Below are positions 47,171 to 59,289 of a DNA stretch of 64,000 bases, one piece after another; positions within the stretch are counted from its first letter, which is position 1; each line of letters opens with the position of its first letter. Source of the DNA: Carnegiea gigantea (lineage: Eukaryota > Streptophyta > Magnoliopsida > Caryophyllales > Cactaceae); the NCBI GenBank assembly GCA_029747015.1, contig JAKOGI010000833.1, positions 202,501 through 266,500 on the forward strand. Reading direction: 5' to 3'. The position numbers and the translations under genes are program-made. The notes under the pieces are model-generated. The model did not search any database, was not told the DNA's origin, and was given only the letters and a program-made list of their open reading frames with translations.

Positions 47171-49386
47171 TACATATGATTTTATAACTTTCAAACCGGA
47201 TGGTGAGAGTCCTATATCTACCAATTGCAGAAGATGACATGATACTTCTAAAACACAAAAGTTTTACAATCGGCACAAAAGCACACATATGTCTAACATG
47301 TTTAGCATACACATATCCATGTAACTTAACAATAACCGAAAGAGTTAACATACACAAGCATAGACCCTATAGTTGAAAGTTCACATATAGTTCCCAACCA
47401 TCGTCGTAGCGTTGAATGTTTTAGTGTACTAAACTTTATCATTTTATTCCAAGTTGCCAGAACACTCAACAAAATTGAAATATTTTAAAGGAAATTCTCA
47501 ACATTCTAATCAAAGAGGATATGCTAACCTGAAGAATATTTCAAGAAAGTTCAACATATATCCATAAGTATATGAAAATGAATTTAAGTAGGTTAGGTAT
47601 AATTTGCATATTTAACAAAATTCTCAAAAAACCCTTTTTTGTTGAGAAATTTAATGTCCTCTCACCTAATTTATTTAGGGAGGGTACATATATAACTTTA
47701 ATATGCAACATATAAAACATATTCTTATAATATATGACATACTTTTCACCAATTTCAATCAAACATATATACTCATTATATATCACATGATATTCAATTA
47801 AGAACAAATGAGCTAAACATTATAGAGATTTCACACTATATTTTCACTTAATTTAATCTCAATGATATCAAATTAACATGCTCATATTTCTCATGAAATT
47901 TAATAAGAATGGAATATGCTCAAAATAAAAGATTCTCTAAGAATCACATAATATTTCATTCTCAAAATAATGATATTAAGCATCATAAGTATATACTCGA
48001 AAAAAGAGAATATTTGAGAAATCTCATAAAAAATTCTAATCAAACTACATAAATTCATATGCCCATATACTTTCTCAAAAGTTTTATACTTAGTCAACCC
48101 CAATGGTCCACTGGTCAACCCTTTTGGTCAACTAGATGCCCAAAATTTTCAAGAAAAAGATTTTTTTTTTTAAACATTGGATGCAGGGCCTAGTCACGTG
48201 CCTCGCACATGGACCTCGCCATGCCCGCGACCTAGTTGCACTAAAAAATGGGTCACGTGACCCATGAGCCAATCAGGCATCAAAAAATGCCATATTTTGC
48301 TCGAATTGATCCAATCAAATAACTAGAATTCAAACTAGACATGTTCTAGGATTGATATGGATAATCAATTGCGAAAAACTAAGCAAAAATCGACTCTTAA
48401 ATCTAGTTCTAATTCCCGAAAAATTACACATTGTCACCGGTGGCATTTTCACAAATTTTGGCTAAGTAGTGGCAGATTTTATGCGAATTTTGCTCAAAAC
48501 CTTCGTGGGGGGCAGTAGTTAGAAATCAATTGTAGACAATTATAACAAAAAACGATCAAAAATCCACTAAAACATAGTTCAACAATTATGAGCCCAAACC
48601 CTAGGCATTTCAAACTTTCCGATGAAATTCTAACCAAAATCCAATTCATTAGCTATCGCTTTTAGAGGAATTTTCTTCATAAATACATTGGCAACTAGAA
48701 CCCCAAAATGATTTCAATAAATAGTGGCCAAAATTGACCAAAAAAGGATCGAAAATGGATTCGGAAACACGAACCCTAACCCTAATTTCGACAGGAATCG
48801 TTTCTGAAAATTGGCATGAAAATAAGGGAGATTGCATCGAATTCTCAGGCTTTTACACAAGTCATAAGCTAAACACAAATTCAGCACCGATTGATGGAAA
48901 ATTTGTCCAAATTGGACACGAAATCAAGCTCTGCTACTCGATTTAAGCCCTCAAACACGCATTACTTGTTTGCCAAAACTCAAGTAATTATTCGATCAAA
49001 TTGACTAATAGAAGCAGGGGTTTTGGTCGAAATCGAATGGTTAAGGCATTCTATACATCAATTTGCAAGTTAATAGAACGAAATAATTGATTTGAGAAAT
49101 CAAATTAGGGTTTCACACACGAAATTTCGAAACACAATTACTCCTAAATTATACAGCCAAATCATGCGTATGATATATTAAATTAAAGCTCGCTTTAAGC
49201 TCCATTGGAATCCAAAATTTGACAGAAAAACATCAAGGATTTGCACATGAAATAATAGCATGAAAGATTCTATTTTGTTAAGAAATAAAACAAAAACGAA
49301 GGACACTCCCGTGGCTATTTTCATATTTAGGCATGATTACGAGAGTAAATCCAACCCGGAAACAAGTCGATTGGCTTTGATACCAA
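47171..49386 (-). other. Copia gag N-terminus / leader region, unreadable
   Basis: Belongs to the copia element by position. The gag N-terminus is too decayed to read. Part near 48650-48950 looks like leader DNA. No other gene is seen. Confidence 0.4.
49373..49386 (-). other. Primer-binding site of the nested copia element
   Basis: Minus-strand TTGGTATCAAAGCC directly follows the LTR end at 49387; a Met-tRNA type site. Confidence 0.8.
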
Positions 49387-49751
49387 TGAAGGAATTAATA
49401 TGACGAATTAAGTGTGAGAGAATTTATCTTAATCCTACAGCAAAAGACGATTGAACCTTGGCTTTAAATCACTGATTGAGAAAGGAACTCACAATTTGGA
49501 GAACCTTCACAATCCCACAACTTAGGATCCCTAGGGTTTTGTGCATAAAACTCACATTAGAGAACCCTCAATGTTTCTTTGATATATCTTGCCTTGATAT
49601 TTTTCTGATGTATGTTTCCTCTTAGGTTAGTCCCTTGTTATATTAGATGGACTATCGAGGAACTAGGGTTTCTGAGATGGCTTAAGCCGTCAACATATTA
49701 TGCTTATCGGGCTCGCACCCGTTATGAGTGTATCATGCCCTAAGTCCAACA
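49387..49751 (-). repeat. 5' LTR of nested copia element
   Basis: 365 bases; on the minus strand TGTTGGACTTAGGGC to TTAATTCCTTCA. Homologous to 23922-24263 and adjacent to the primer site. Confidence 0.88.
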
Positions 49752-50994
49752 ATAATCAATCCCCATAATCACCTTCATCACACTACAACCATCACCTAAA
49801 TTTAGATCTTACACTTGTTTCAATTCCTTAAACTAGTTTCAAAATTTAGCTTAAACATACTTATTTCAAACATGCATCCACCTAGAAAAAAATTGCATTT
49901 CCTCCTTCTTTCATCTCTGACCTTCACTGTTCTTCCACCCTTTCATAACAACATCAAACACCCACACACCCAGCCTCCAAAATTCATTCGACACACAAAG
50001 ATTTCCCAAAAATTCATCCAATTCAAGCTTTTTGGACACAACTTCACAACCACACCTAAATTCAATTCCCATATAACTGCCCATAAACTCCAAAACATTG
50101 CTTAGGCTCAATCTTATCAACAACACTAGAAAACAATCACAAGTTAGCCATTATCTAATCTAAACAACACATTTACTGAGAAAATCAACAATAAAAATTT
50201 TGCAAATGATTAATAGGGAGTTAGGGTTTTACCATCTTAATCCAAGTGTAACAAGCCAAGGAGAAGATGAGTAGAGGTGATGGTTGCCGCGACTAGGTGT
50301 GTTGGCTAGTGGTAGCAAGGGAGGCGGTGCCCAGCATGTGTGCTGGCAAAGAGAGGGAGCAAGGGAGGGGGCATTCGGGTGGAGAGCGAGGGGGTCGATA
50401 GGAAGAAGGGGTAGGGTGGTTTTTGTTGATTTTTAATTTTGTTAGTTTTGATTAAACTTTAACTTTATTAAATATTGATTTTTAGATTTTATCAAAATTC
50501 TAGATTTTTCTGCTTTTCATTTATTGTAGCAATTTTTTCTCTTTTTTCCTTTAAACGTAATGAGCGTTTGGGCTAAAATTTTGGGATAATATATTTTAGG
50601 CTATTAATAACATTTTCCTAGTGTATTTGGAAAAGTTACAAACTTTAACTATCTCAATTAATTTATTCCTTGGATTTGGTTTATCTAATTTTGTACATTG
50701 TTAGTGTGGTTTACTCGTGTAATATAGACGAACCAAGTATATTAATATATTCCATGATACCCACTTCTACAAATAAGCTAATTTTTTTGATCCATTTATT
50801 CATGTGTTTTTTAAAACTTCCTCTAAGTGATTTAATATGGAACATAATTAAATTTTCTTTGGAGACCGCTTCGTCGCCTCAACTTGCAATTGCATAAATC
50901 ATATGAATGCTGAATTAAATGCAATGTCCAGCTTAATTAATATGAATAAAAATTAACCAAAACAATTAGCATGGTTCAGGTTTGAGCTATTATA
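49752..50994 (-). mobile_element. LTR D, 5' part (resumes after copia insertion)
   Basis: The first five bases, ATAAT, are the second copy of the copia target duplication. It matches the end portions of LTRs B and C: a 'cttaatccaagtgtaac...gaggtgatgg' stretch with a GC-rich block at 50280-50420, a 'ttgggctaaaattttggga' stretch, and the end GAGCTATTATA at 50994. Joined to 22296-23921 it makes one LTR of about 2.86 kb, the same size as B. Confidence 0.85.
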
Positions 50995-53900
50995 ACCCTT
51001 AAGGTGGAGGGAGGGGATTTTCTATAAATAGGTCCCTATCTTCTCATTTTAAGGGTTGAAACATTTACTCCTAAGTCCAGACTTTCTCTTTCCAAGTGAA
51101 GGAATTTGAAGATCATTTGGTGAGGAGAATAAACATATAAGAAGATGCCCTGAATGCCCAAAGATCAAGCATTTGACTTAGAGATACGATTAGAGGATTA
51201 ATAATTCTACTTTAGTAACAAATGGCCACATTACCCAATTCATTTGATTCAAATTACATTTGTTCACATTATTGTGACACCAACCATGTTGCAGCAGAAA
51301 CAGGTGTTCAATCAGCACACCAACCATGTAGGATTCATTATGCGTTGTCATATGCCTCATACCTTAAAAATTTAAGATCTTAAACAATAAGAAATGATTC
51401 AAAAGCCTGGTACATTATCCTTATACAATGAATTATGTTTTAAGAGCCAATGGGCATAGGCATACTCTTAAATCAATGTTATAAAAATTAGTCAAATTTG
51501 AAACTGTAATCAATAATTTGTTAAAAGATCATAATTGATTGAGGTTAGAACTCGTATTTGCATGCAGTTGCCATAGGAAGTCTATGACATTATCATTATC
51601 ATCACATTAAAAATACATATACTTATTTATGCATCCTGATAGATTAGGTAGGGCCTTATTAGCAATGAACCATGATTCTAACTATTACGATTACTGTTAC
51701 TTTGAGTGGGTTTTAACCAAATTATAAAACTTCAAGTGTATTTATAAAATCAAGTGCTTTGGGAAAGGTAAAAGTGATGACGTACCTTTGCAGATTACCT
51801 GCTTCTTCTTTCTTTTTTATTATTTCAATCATTAGCTCTTCATTTTGTAAACCTTCAATTTGGTTTCTATATCTAAAAGGATTCATTTCTATGAGATACA
51901 TCGAATAGACATTTTAATCCATAACATCTCTGGATTACTATTAAATTTAATACTTTAGTTTTCCTAGATGAATTTAGATTTCAACATGCTCTCCTCCTTT
52001 TTCGTTTCGTCATTCTAGGAGGTTAACTTACAAAATAACTCTTCAATTTAGTGTATATTTTATCTTTATGACATAATCATCCCATGAGATGCAAGATTCC
52101 TCACACTTGGTAGAATGCCCCACTTAGGCCCTGTTTGATGAGGAAGATTGGGATGGAATTGAATCAGAACTTAACACATGAGGGATTTAGTGTTAGACTA
52201 AAATCCTAAACTCAAGTTTTTAGAGAGAATTAGAATGAAATCAAGTTCTAGTCCTTATGTGTTTGGTGAGTAGTTATAGAATAGAATCAAACTTATTTAA
52301 CTTTTAAAATACTATATACAACTATAAGTTATCTTTTTTAATTGTTATTATTTTGGCTTTGTGAAAAACATAACTAAGCATTATATTTATTTGTATTTCA
52401 TTATATTTATTTAAAATTAATTATTTTATGTTTTGAAAAAATTAACCATTATTTTTTGAGAATGAAAATAGAACCTCATAATGCCTCAAAAAATGAATGA
52501 AATATTGAGAAAAAGGTAGCACATCATATCTAAGCAAGAATCCAAACACAAGGAACAAATTCTAGAATGAAGGAAAATGCATAAACCAAAACTAATTTCA
52601 AACAGATCAAGAGATTAAGTGCTCGGTCTATCAGGTCCCCCCCCCCCCCAAAAAATGGAACAGTAAAACTAGACTGAAGGAAACACAAAAACTGAGAACC
52701 AAAGGAACATATGAAAGTAGAAGGAAGAACCAAGAGGAGCATGATGAAAATAATGCAGCACGAGAGAGCAGATATGAGAAGCAGCAACTACAAGAATATA
52801 ATTGAACCACCACCCTAAATGACGACTCTATCTGGCATCCCAATTCTTGCAAACTGTGGCGTTTTTCAATGAAGGGTGATCCTCCTCACGATTTTTCTCC
52901 ATATCTCTACAGGGATGGTATAAAAAATGTAAATGATCATATGAATGATGAAAAGTGTGCTTTATTTCTATTTTTCTTTTTTTTAGATTATTAATATGAT
53001 TCTCAATGGGATACGAACTTTACGCCTCTTCTGATGGGGGGATTCAAGTCCTTTGGGTTTAGCTATTACCATTATCTCATGTACCAGTTTATTTATACTA
53101 TATTTAGTCTTAATCATTACGTCTTTGGCCCCAAGAACATAGCACTAATTAGGGTACAATTAATTGATTAACTTAGCTAAACATTGTATAACCCAACTTC
53201 ATGCACTAGCGATTAAAAGCTTCTCCTTCTCATGATATGACCTTACCCATCCAACTATTCTCTACATCTGTTTCAAATGTTATCTAAATCTAAACTATTC
53301 TTTTCAAGTTAGCAAGACTACCATATTTATTATTCCACCCTACAGTCCTAATTAAAGCCCATCCTCCTCTAATTAATCCTAACAAAGCATGTTCCATAGT
53401 CTCAACTAAATAACAATTACCCTTTCCAATAATTAATTAGCTACTAGCTCGCTTCAATCAACTTTACAACATGTGCTACTCAATTCAATCTACCCTACAA
53501 CTCTGATGATTTTAATTACACAAATGGTTTAAAGTTTTTGCCATAAACCACAATTTCAACCCAGCTTTGAGCAGACCAGAACACAAGATCAATTATACAA
53601 TATGGCTCCGTTCATTTTCAAAACCACATTAATTATCAAGACTATTAGACTAATTTTCTCAATTGAAATTAAAAAGAAGAACTTTAGGCCTAATAGAAAT
53701 AAGGATTGAAGCTTTCTCCTTTAGGCAAGAAGTAGTAGAAGAGGTAGTGAAAATGGTGGTCGGTTGTTCGATAGGTGGGCAATAGCCATTCCGATGGCCC
53801 AAGAGAGCGGTAACAAGTGGTGGACAGGCAGCTTCACTCTCCTACTTGCTGTTGGCCCATGGAGGGGCAGAAGGAAGATAGGAAGGAGGGGTTTGTTATA

Positions 53901-54309
53901 AGGGCTTTTAAATATGCTAACTGCTCGCCGAACCAACCTTTTTTCTGATGCTTACCTGTACATAATTTATCCATATGACAAAATATTTTGGGCATATAAA
54001 TGGGTAGATTCTAGTCCTCCACTTTTTTGCTTCAATTTTTTTAGTTAACCATCAAGTAACCGATTAAACTTGAGTAAAATTTTACTTTTTGCATATACAT
54101 TTATATAATTGCATAGAAATATACTAAATTGCACTATTATCTAAATTTATATGCTTTCTATAGTTATTGCCTTCATAAATTACTTAATTTTACCATGTTT
54201 TTTGTAATAAAAAGTTTTTTATGTGGCTGACTACTCCTATTAAAATTATAATGAAATGATTGGTCATAAAATTAAACAATTAAGTATGATTAACTAATGG
54301 GGTATTACA
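50995..54309 (-). mobile_element. LTR E, 3' LTR of the gypsy element
   Basis: On the minus strand it starts TGTAATACCCC at 54309, directly after a polypurine tract, and ends at about 50991-50995 in TATAACCCTTAAGGTGG, which parallels TATAACACCTCAAAATGG in LTR C. Internal landmarks of this LTR family are present: a GC-rich block (53740-53890), a GGTACG donor-like site (51785), TTAAG/GT (51363) and an 'agatcaagcatttgacttagaga' block matching B and C (51163-51190). It is about 440 bases longer than B, which an insertion near 52130-52560 could explain. The exact left border with LTR D is uncertain by a few bases. Confidence 0.7.
52125..52560. mobile_element. Possible MITE-like insertion in LTR E
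   Basis: TAGGCCCTGTTTGATGAGG at 52125 resembles the termini of many plant MITEs. 'aagaatccaaacacaagg' near 52540-52557 could be a decayed inverse end. Its size roughly equals the surplus length of LTR E compared with LTR B. The ends do not match well and I see no clean target duplication. Confidence 0.3.
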
Positions 54310-54325
54310 TGCTCACCCCTAAAAT
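54310..54325 (-). other. Polypurine tract of the gypsy element
   Basis: Minus-strand TTTTAGGGGTGAGCA just before the LTR TG at 54309; preceded by 'aaggacgaagctta', the usual 3' wording of Tekay-type chromoviruses. Confidence 0.75.
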
Positions 54326-54639
54326 AAGCTTCGTCCTTAGACCTACAATACCGACAGACTCGTAGTCCACACAATACAGCTATTACCACATAAGTTGATT
54401 TTGCTAGTGTGTCCATGCTGGCTTCAATGACTTCTTTGTTCTATAAAGCGTGAAATAAACCAATTCATAGATGTTAACCCTTTCCAAAATAGTCTCTTAG
54501 AATATTTTAATTCCCTTATACATCAAATATCTCCCGCTTACTTCCTTTCTTTCTGCAGAATATTCACCTATAGGATATGCCATGGCGCTTCTGGATTTAT
54601 CCTTGAAAATATTTTTGATTTCTCTAGACTTTGGTTTGG

Positions 54640-55262
54640 ATCCAGAACATACTTCTTGAGTTACGAAATGTGTACACATTGTGCACATGCTCAAGTTCTA
54701 CTGCTAAATTCAATCTATAAGCCATAGGGTTTAATTTCTCAACGATTTCATAAGGCCCAATATATCTGGGGCTCAATTTACCCTTGATATTGAACTTTCT
54801 CACTCCCTTGATTGGGGACGCTTTCAAGAACACCTTATCTTGCACTTGAAATTCTAACAGTCTTCTCTTTTTATCGGCTTAACGTTTCAGTTGATTTTAG
54901 GCCACGTTAATAAGTTAGTGAAATTTTCTTATCTTCTTAGTGGTCTCTCAAATCAATTCAAGCCCAATAGTTTGTGCTTCATCAAACCCACTCCAACATA
55001 GTGGTTTTCTGTATCTCTCTCGTACAGTGCCTCAAAAGATGCTATTTTAATGGTAGATTGATAGCCACTATTGTAAGAAAATTCCACCAAGGGTAAATAA
55101 TCTTCCCGTTTTTCCTAAAAGTTAAGTACATGTACACTCAGCATATCTTCCAAGGTTTGATTTACTCTTTCAGTTTACTCATCAATCTCAAGGTGACATA
55201 AACAACTGAAATTTAGTTTGGTTCCAAAAGCTTTCTACAAGGTTTGCAAAAAACGATGTTCA
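54640..55262 (-). pseudogene. Gypsy integrase C-terminal half and chromatin-targeting end, broken
   Basis: The minus strand has ERVNQTLEDMLSVHVLNF near 55165-55115, DYLPLVEFSYNSGYQSTI near 55100-55040 and FEALYERD near 55030; these match integrase core ('SERTIQTLEDMLRACVLDF', 'DYLPLVEFAYNN'). Then DKVFLKASPIKGVRKF and GKLSPRYIGPYEIVEKL with VELEHVHNVYTF (54845-54660), the integrase C-terminal region (GPY/F module). A chromodomain is not readable. Stops and frameshifts separate these pieces. Confidence 0.8.
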
Positions 55263-56682
55263 AACCTTTGGTCTCTATTAGATATTATGTCCTTTTGTAT
55301 GTCATGCAATCAGACTAGTTCTTTTACATACAATGGTGTTAGTCTCTCAACACCCCTAGTGTTATCAATTGGTATAAAATGGGCAGATTTGGTGAGTCTA
55401 TCAACAATGACCCAAATAGTATTCTTTTACGAAGACGAAAAGGGCAATCCTATAACAAAATCTATTAAAATTGAATTTCATTTCTAAGTAGGAATCTCTA
55501 AAGGCCTCAATTCGCCTACTAGGCATTGCTGTTCGCTTTGACCAACTAACAGCTTAGGCACTTGCCTACATATTCTATAATCTCTTTCTTCACGTTATCC
55601 CACCAAAAGAATTGCCTCGAATTCTTATACATTTTTGTTCCTCCTGGATGCGCTAAGTAGGGAGTATTATGGACTTCTTCCAAGATTTTCATTTTTAGTT
55701 CCTTGTTATTGGGCATACATAGGTGATTTTAAAACCTTAAGGTCTCATACTCGAGTATTACAAACTAGGCACTTTTTTATATGCGACATTTTGTCTGAGA
55801 ACTCTCCAACTAAGCATTATCCTTTTGACTTGCCTTAATCTATTCTACTATCAAAGGCTGCACTTCTAGTACTAACACTAGCCTATCTGTTAACCCTCAT
55901 AGTGCAAGTTTAATATCTATATTCTCAAGATCTCTTAAGAAGTCAGGTTGGGTACTTATCATTGTGTTTAAACTATGTTAGGTCTTCCTGTTTAATGCAT
56001 CTGCTAACACATTTACCTCTAGGATGATATTGAATTTGCATATCATCATCTTTAAGCAACTCTAACCATTGTTATTGCTTTATGCTGATCTCCTTTTAAG
56101 TAAAGATATACTTTGGGCTTTTGTGGTCAATATAGATCTTGCAGGATACTCCATATAGGTAGTGTCGCTAGATTTTGAAGGCAAAAACTACCGCAGCTAA
56201 CTCCAGATCATGAGTTGTTCTTTTCATAAAGTTTAAGTTTCTTGGATGCATAAGTTATTACCTTATCATCTTGCATTAGCATACAACCCAACACATTCTT
56301 GGAAGCATAACTATAAAGAGTGCACTCTTTCCCTTCTACAAGCAAGGCAAGGACAAGAGATATGGTCAAGAGCCTCTTTAATTCTTGAAATGCCTCTTCA
56401 CACTTGTCTGACCTCTCAATTTAGTCATTTTCTTCAATAGGTTGGTCAGTGGAGCCATAATATTTGTAAAGTCCTTTATAAACCTCTTATTATATCCTGC
56501 TGACCCCAGAAAAGTCCTTGCTTTGGTCCCTTTAATTGGCATGGGCCATTCAGTAACCATCTTTATCTTTTGAGAGTGAACTTTAATCCCTTCTTTGGAA
56601 ACTACATGCCCAAAAATGTCACTTCAGCCAACCAAAACTTACACTTTTTTAGTTTAGAATATAATTGGTGTTTCCTTAAGGT
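55263..56682 (-). repeat. Pol tandem duplication, copy 1 (RT end, RNase H, integrase N-part)
   Basis: Parallels 56683-58109 with an offset of about 1419 bases (for example TCTCTATTAG at 55272 and 56691, both ending at 'ggtgtttccttaagg'). On the minus strand it carries EWPMPIKGTKARTFLGSAG (56555-56500), RNase H remains near 56380-56110, KMYKNSRQFFWWDNVKKEI near 55640-55580 (broken), and integrase WVIVDRLTKSAHFIPIDN near 55415-55365. It is the copy continuous with the integrase end at 55262. Confidence 0.88.
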
Positions 56683-58109
56683 TTGTTTAGTCTCTATTAG
56701 ATATTATGTCCTTTTGTATGTCATGCAATCAGACTATTTCTTTTACATACAATAGTGTTAGTCTCTCCACATCCCTAGTGTCATCAATTGGAATAAAATG
56801 GGTAGATTTGGTGACTCCATCAATAATGACCTAAATAGCATTCTTTTGCGAAGACAAAAGGGGCAATCCCATAACAAAATCCATTAAAATTGAATTTCAT
56901 TTCTAAGTAGGAATCTCTAAAGGCCTCAATTTGCCTACTGGGCATTGCAGTTCAGCTTTGACCAATTAACAGCTTAGGCATTTATCTACATATTCTGCAA
57001 TCTCTTTTTTCATGTTATCCCACCAAAAAAGTTGCCTCAAATCCTTATACATTTTTGTTCCTCGTGGATGCACTAAGTAGCAAGTATCATGGACTTCTTC
57101 TATGATCTTCATTTTTAGTTCCTTGTTATTGGGCATACATAGGCGATTTTAGAACCTTCAAGTTCCATCCTCATGTATTACAAACCAGCTAATTTTTTAT
57201 GTGCGACATTCTGTCTAAGAACTCTCCAACTTAACATCATCCTTTTAACTCGCCTTAATATATTCTACTATCAAAGGTTGCACTTCTAGTGCTGACACTA
57301 GCCCATCTGTTAAACCTCATAGTGCAAGTTTAATACCCATGTTCTCAAGATCTCTTAAGAAGTCAAGTTGGGTACTTATCATTGTGTTTAAGCTATGTTG
57401 GGTCTTCCTACTTAATGCATTTGCTAACTCATTTACCTCCACGATGATATTAAATTTACAGATCGTAATTCTTAAGCAACTCCAACCATTGTTATTGCCT
57501 TAGGTTGATCTCTTTTTAAGTAAAGATATACTTTAGGCTTTTGGGGTTGATATAGATCTTGCACGATACCCCATAGAGGTAGTGTAGGTAGATTTTGAAG
57601 GCAAAAACTATCACAGCTAACTCCAGGTTATGAGTTGGGTAGTTCTTTTCATAAAGTTTGAGTTTCTTAGACACATAAGTTATCACCTTGCCATCTTGCA
57701 TCAGCATACAACCCAACACATTCTTAGAAGCATAACTATAAAGAGTGTACTCTTTCCCTTCTATGAGCAAGGTAAGGACAAGAGATATGGTCAAGCGCCT
57801 CTTTAATTCTTAAAATGCCTCCTCACACTTATCTGACATATCAAATTTAGTCATTTTCTTCAACAGGTTGGTCAGTGGAATCGTAATATTTGAAAAGTCC
57901 TTTACGAACCTCCTCTTGCATCCTGCTAACCCCAGAAAACACCTTGCTTTGGTCCCTTTAATTAGCATGGGCCATTCTGTAACCGCCTTTATCTTTTGAT
58001 AATCAACTTTAATCCCTTCTTTGGAAACTACATGCCCAAAAATGTCACTTCAGCCAACCAAAACTTACACGTTTTTAGTTTAGGATATAATTGGTGTTTC
58101 CTTAAGGAA
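56683..58109 (-). repeat. Pol tandem duplication, copy 2 (RT end, RNase H, integrase N-part)
   Basis: Second copy, continuous with the upstream RT (58110 onward). RNase H is well preserved: [53 protein letters not shown] and [18 protein letters not shown] (57794-57516). The catalytic first Asp (family YCDAS/YSDAS) is replaced by Tyr in YSYAS. The integrase part breaks off at the junction near 56685. The copies differ at many sites, so the duplication is old. Confidence 0.88.
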
Positions 58110-59250
58110 TGTAACACGATTCGGAAATGATTTTCTTGCTCTTCCTTGTCCTTGAAGTATATTAGAATGTTATCTTTGAATACCACCACCAATTTGTCCA
58201 ATTAGGGTCTGAAAAGCGTATTCATAAGGTCCATGAATGCAGCAGAGCATTGGTAAGCTTGAAAGGCATCACCATAAACTTATAATGGCCATATATAGTC
58301 CTAAAGGCCATTTTAGGAATACATTTGGGCTTAATTGTAAGTTGGTGGTAACTAGATCTCAAATAAATCTTTGAGAATACCCCAGCTCTTAGAACTTAAT
58401 CAAACAAGTCATCTATTTGTGGCAAAGGATACTTGTTTTTAATGGTGATTTTGTTTAACTCCATATCATCTATACATAGCCTTAATATTCCATCGTTTTT
58501 CTTCACAAATAAAAATGGGGCTCCCTAAGGGACATACTTAGTCTAATAAACCCTTTCTGCAGTAATTCATCCAGTTAGGTTTTCAATTCCTTCAGCTCTA
58601 TTAGGGCCATTCTATATGGAGGTTTTGAAATAGGTTATACGCTAGGAATTAGCTCATTCTCAAAATCAATCTCTCTTTGGGAAGGTAAACCAGACAGCTC
58701 ATCAAGAAAGACATTAGGAAATTCACACACCATGGGGATATTTTCTATTTTCGTCTCCTCCTCCTTAACTTCAATGGCATAACATAAATATCCTATACAA
58801 CCTTGCCTTAATAACTTACTTATCTTTATAACTGAGATTATAGGATACCCATTCCCATTCCTTTTATGCAAAAAGTATACTTCTCATCCCTTTTGGCCCC
58901 TTAAAGTGACTTTAAAGTCCTTATAATCTGTATTTGCCCTATGAGTATTCAACCAATTCATCCTAAGATTATATCATATTTTGACATGTTAAACTGGATC
59001 AAATACACAAGGAACTCATGCTCAGCAATTATAACAGAAACATACTTATAAAGAATGGGACACTTTATTGCTTGCCCATTTGGAAAACTAATTCTATAGT
59101 TGGCCTACACTTTATCTTTTTTGAAGTTCAATTGTAACATAGTTCGGGTGGATATAAATCAATGGGTAGCACCTAAACCAAACAAAATAAGAAATGGCTT
59201 TGAATTTAAAAAGAGAGTTCCAGTGACAAATGTGCTAGAAACTGTAGCTT
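58110..59250 (-). pseudogene. Gypsy protease and reverse transcriptase N-part, broken
   Basis: The minus strand reads VSSTFVTGTLFLNSKPF, then LFGLGATH near 59185-59160, the aspartic protease active site with the catalytic Asp of 'LFDxGATH' replaced by Gly. Next come the linker to RT (58871-58635: KLLRQGCIGYLCYAIEV, VCEFPNVFLDELSGLPSQRE), RT motifs near 58540-58200, and VVFKDNILIYFKDKEEQE near 58185-58135. In the last, the polymerase 'F[IV]DD' box has become FKDN. Stops occur within RT. Neither enzyme could be active. Confidence 0.82.
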
Positions 59251-59289
59251 CCTTCTTCTTGCTCAGCACATAAGCTCGTCCTACCATTA

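Larger units (their letters stand above)
23922..49751 (-). mobile_element. Ty1/copia retrotransposon, minus strand, carrying three nested insertions
   Basis: Both LTRs (23922-24263 and 49387-49751) are homologous and the element is flanked by identical 5-base duplications, ATAAT at 23917-23921 and 49752-49756. On the minus strand the remains run 5' LTR, Met-tRNA primer site, gag with zinc-knuckle region (47170-46640), integrase pieces (46330-45862 and 42985-42490), RT/RNase H (30450-29560), 3' LTR. The insertions are solo LTR B (42986-45861), a CACTA transposon (30962-42308) and solo LTR F (24409-28607). Without them the copia element is about 7.4 kb, a normal length. LTR divergence and many stops show it is old and dead. 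Confidence 0.9.

Noticed and set aside
48770..48785. Telomere-like ACCCTAACCCTAA
   Set aside because: Only two units; chance in copia leader DNA.
51019..51032. TATAAATAGG resembling a TATA box on the plus strand
   Set aside because: Lies inside LTR E, which is on the minus strand; no gene follows on the plus strand.
52637..52650. C homopolymer run
   Set aside because: Simple mononucleotide run; may be a sequencing or assembly artefact and has no visible role.
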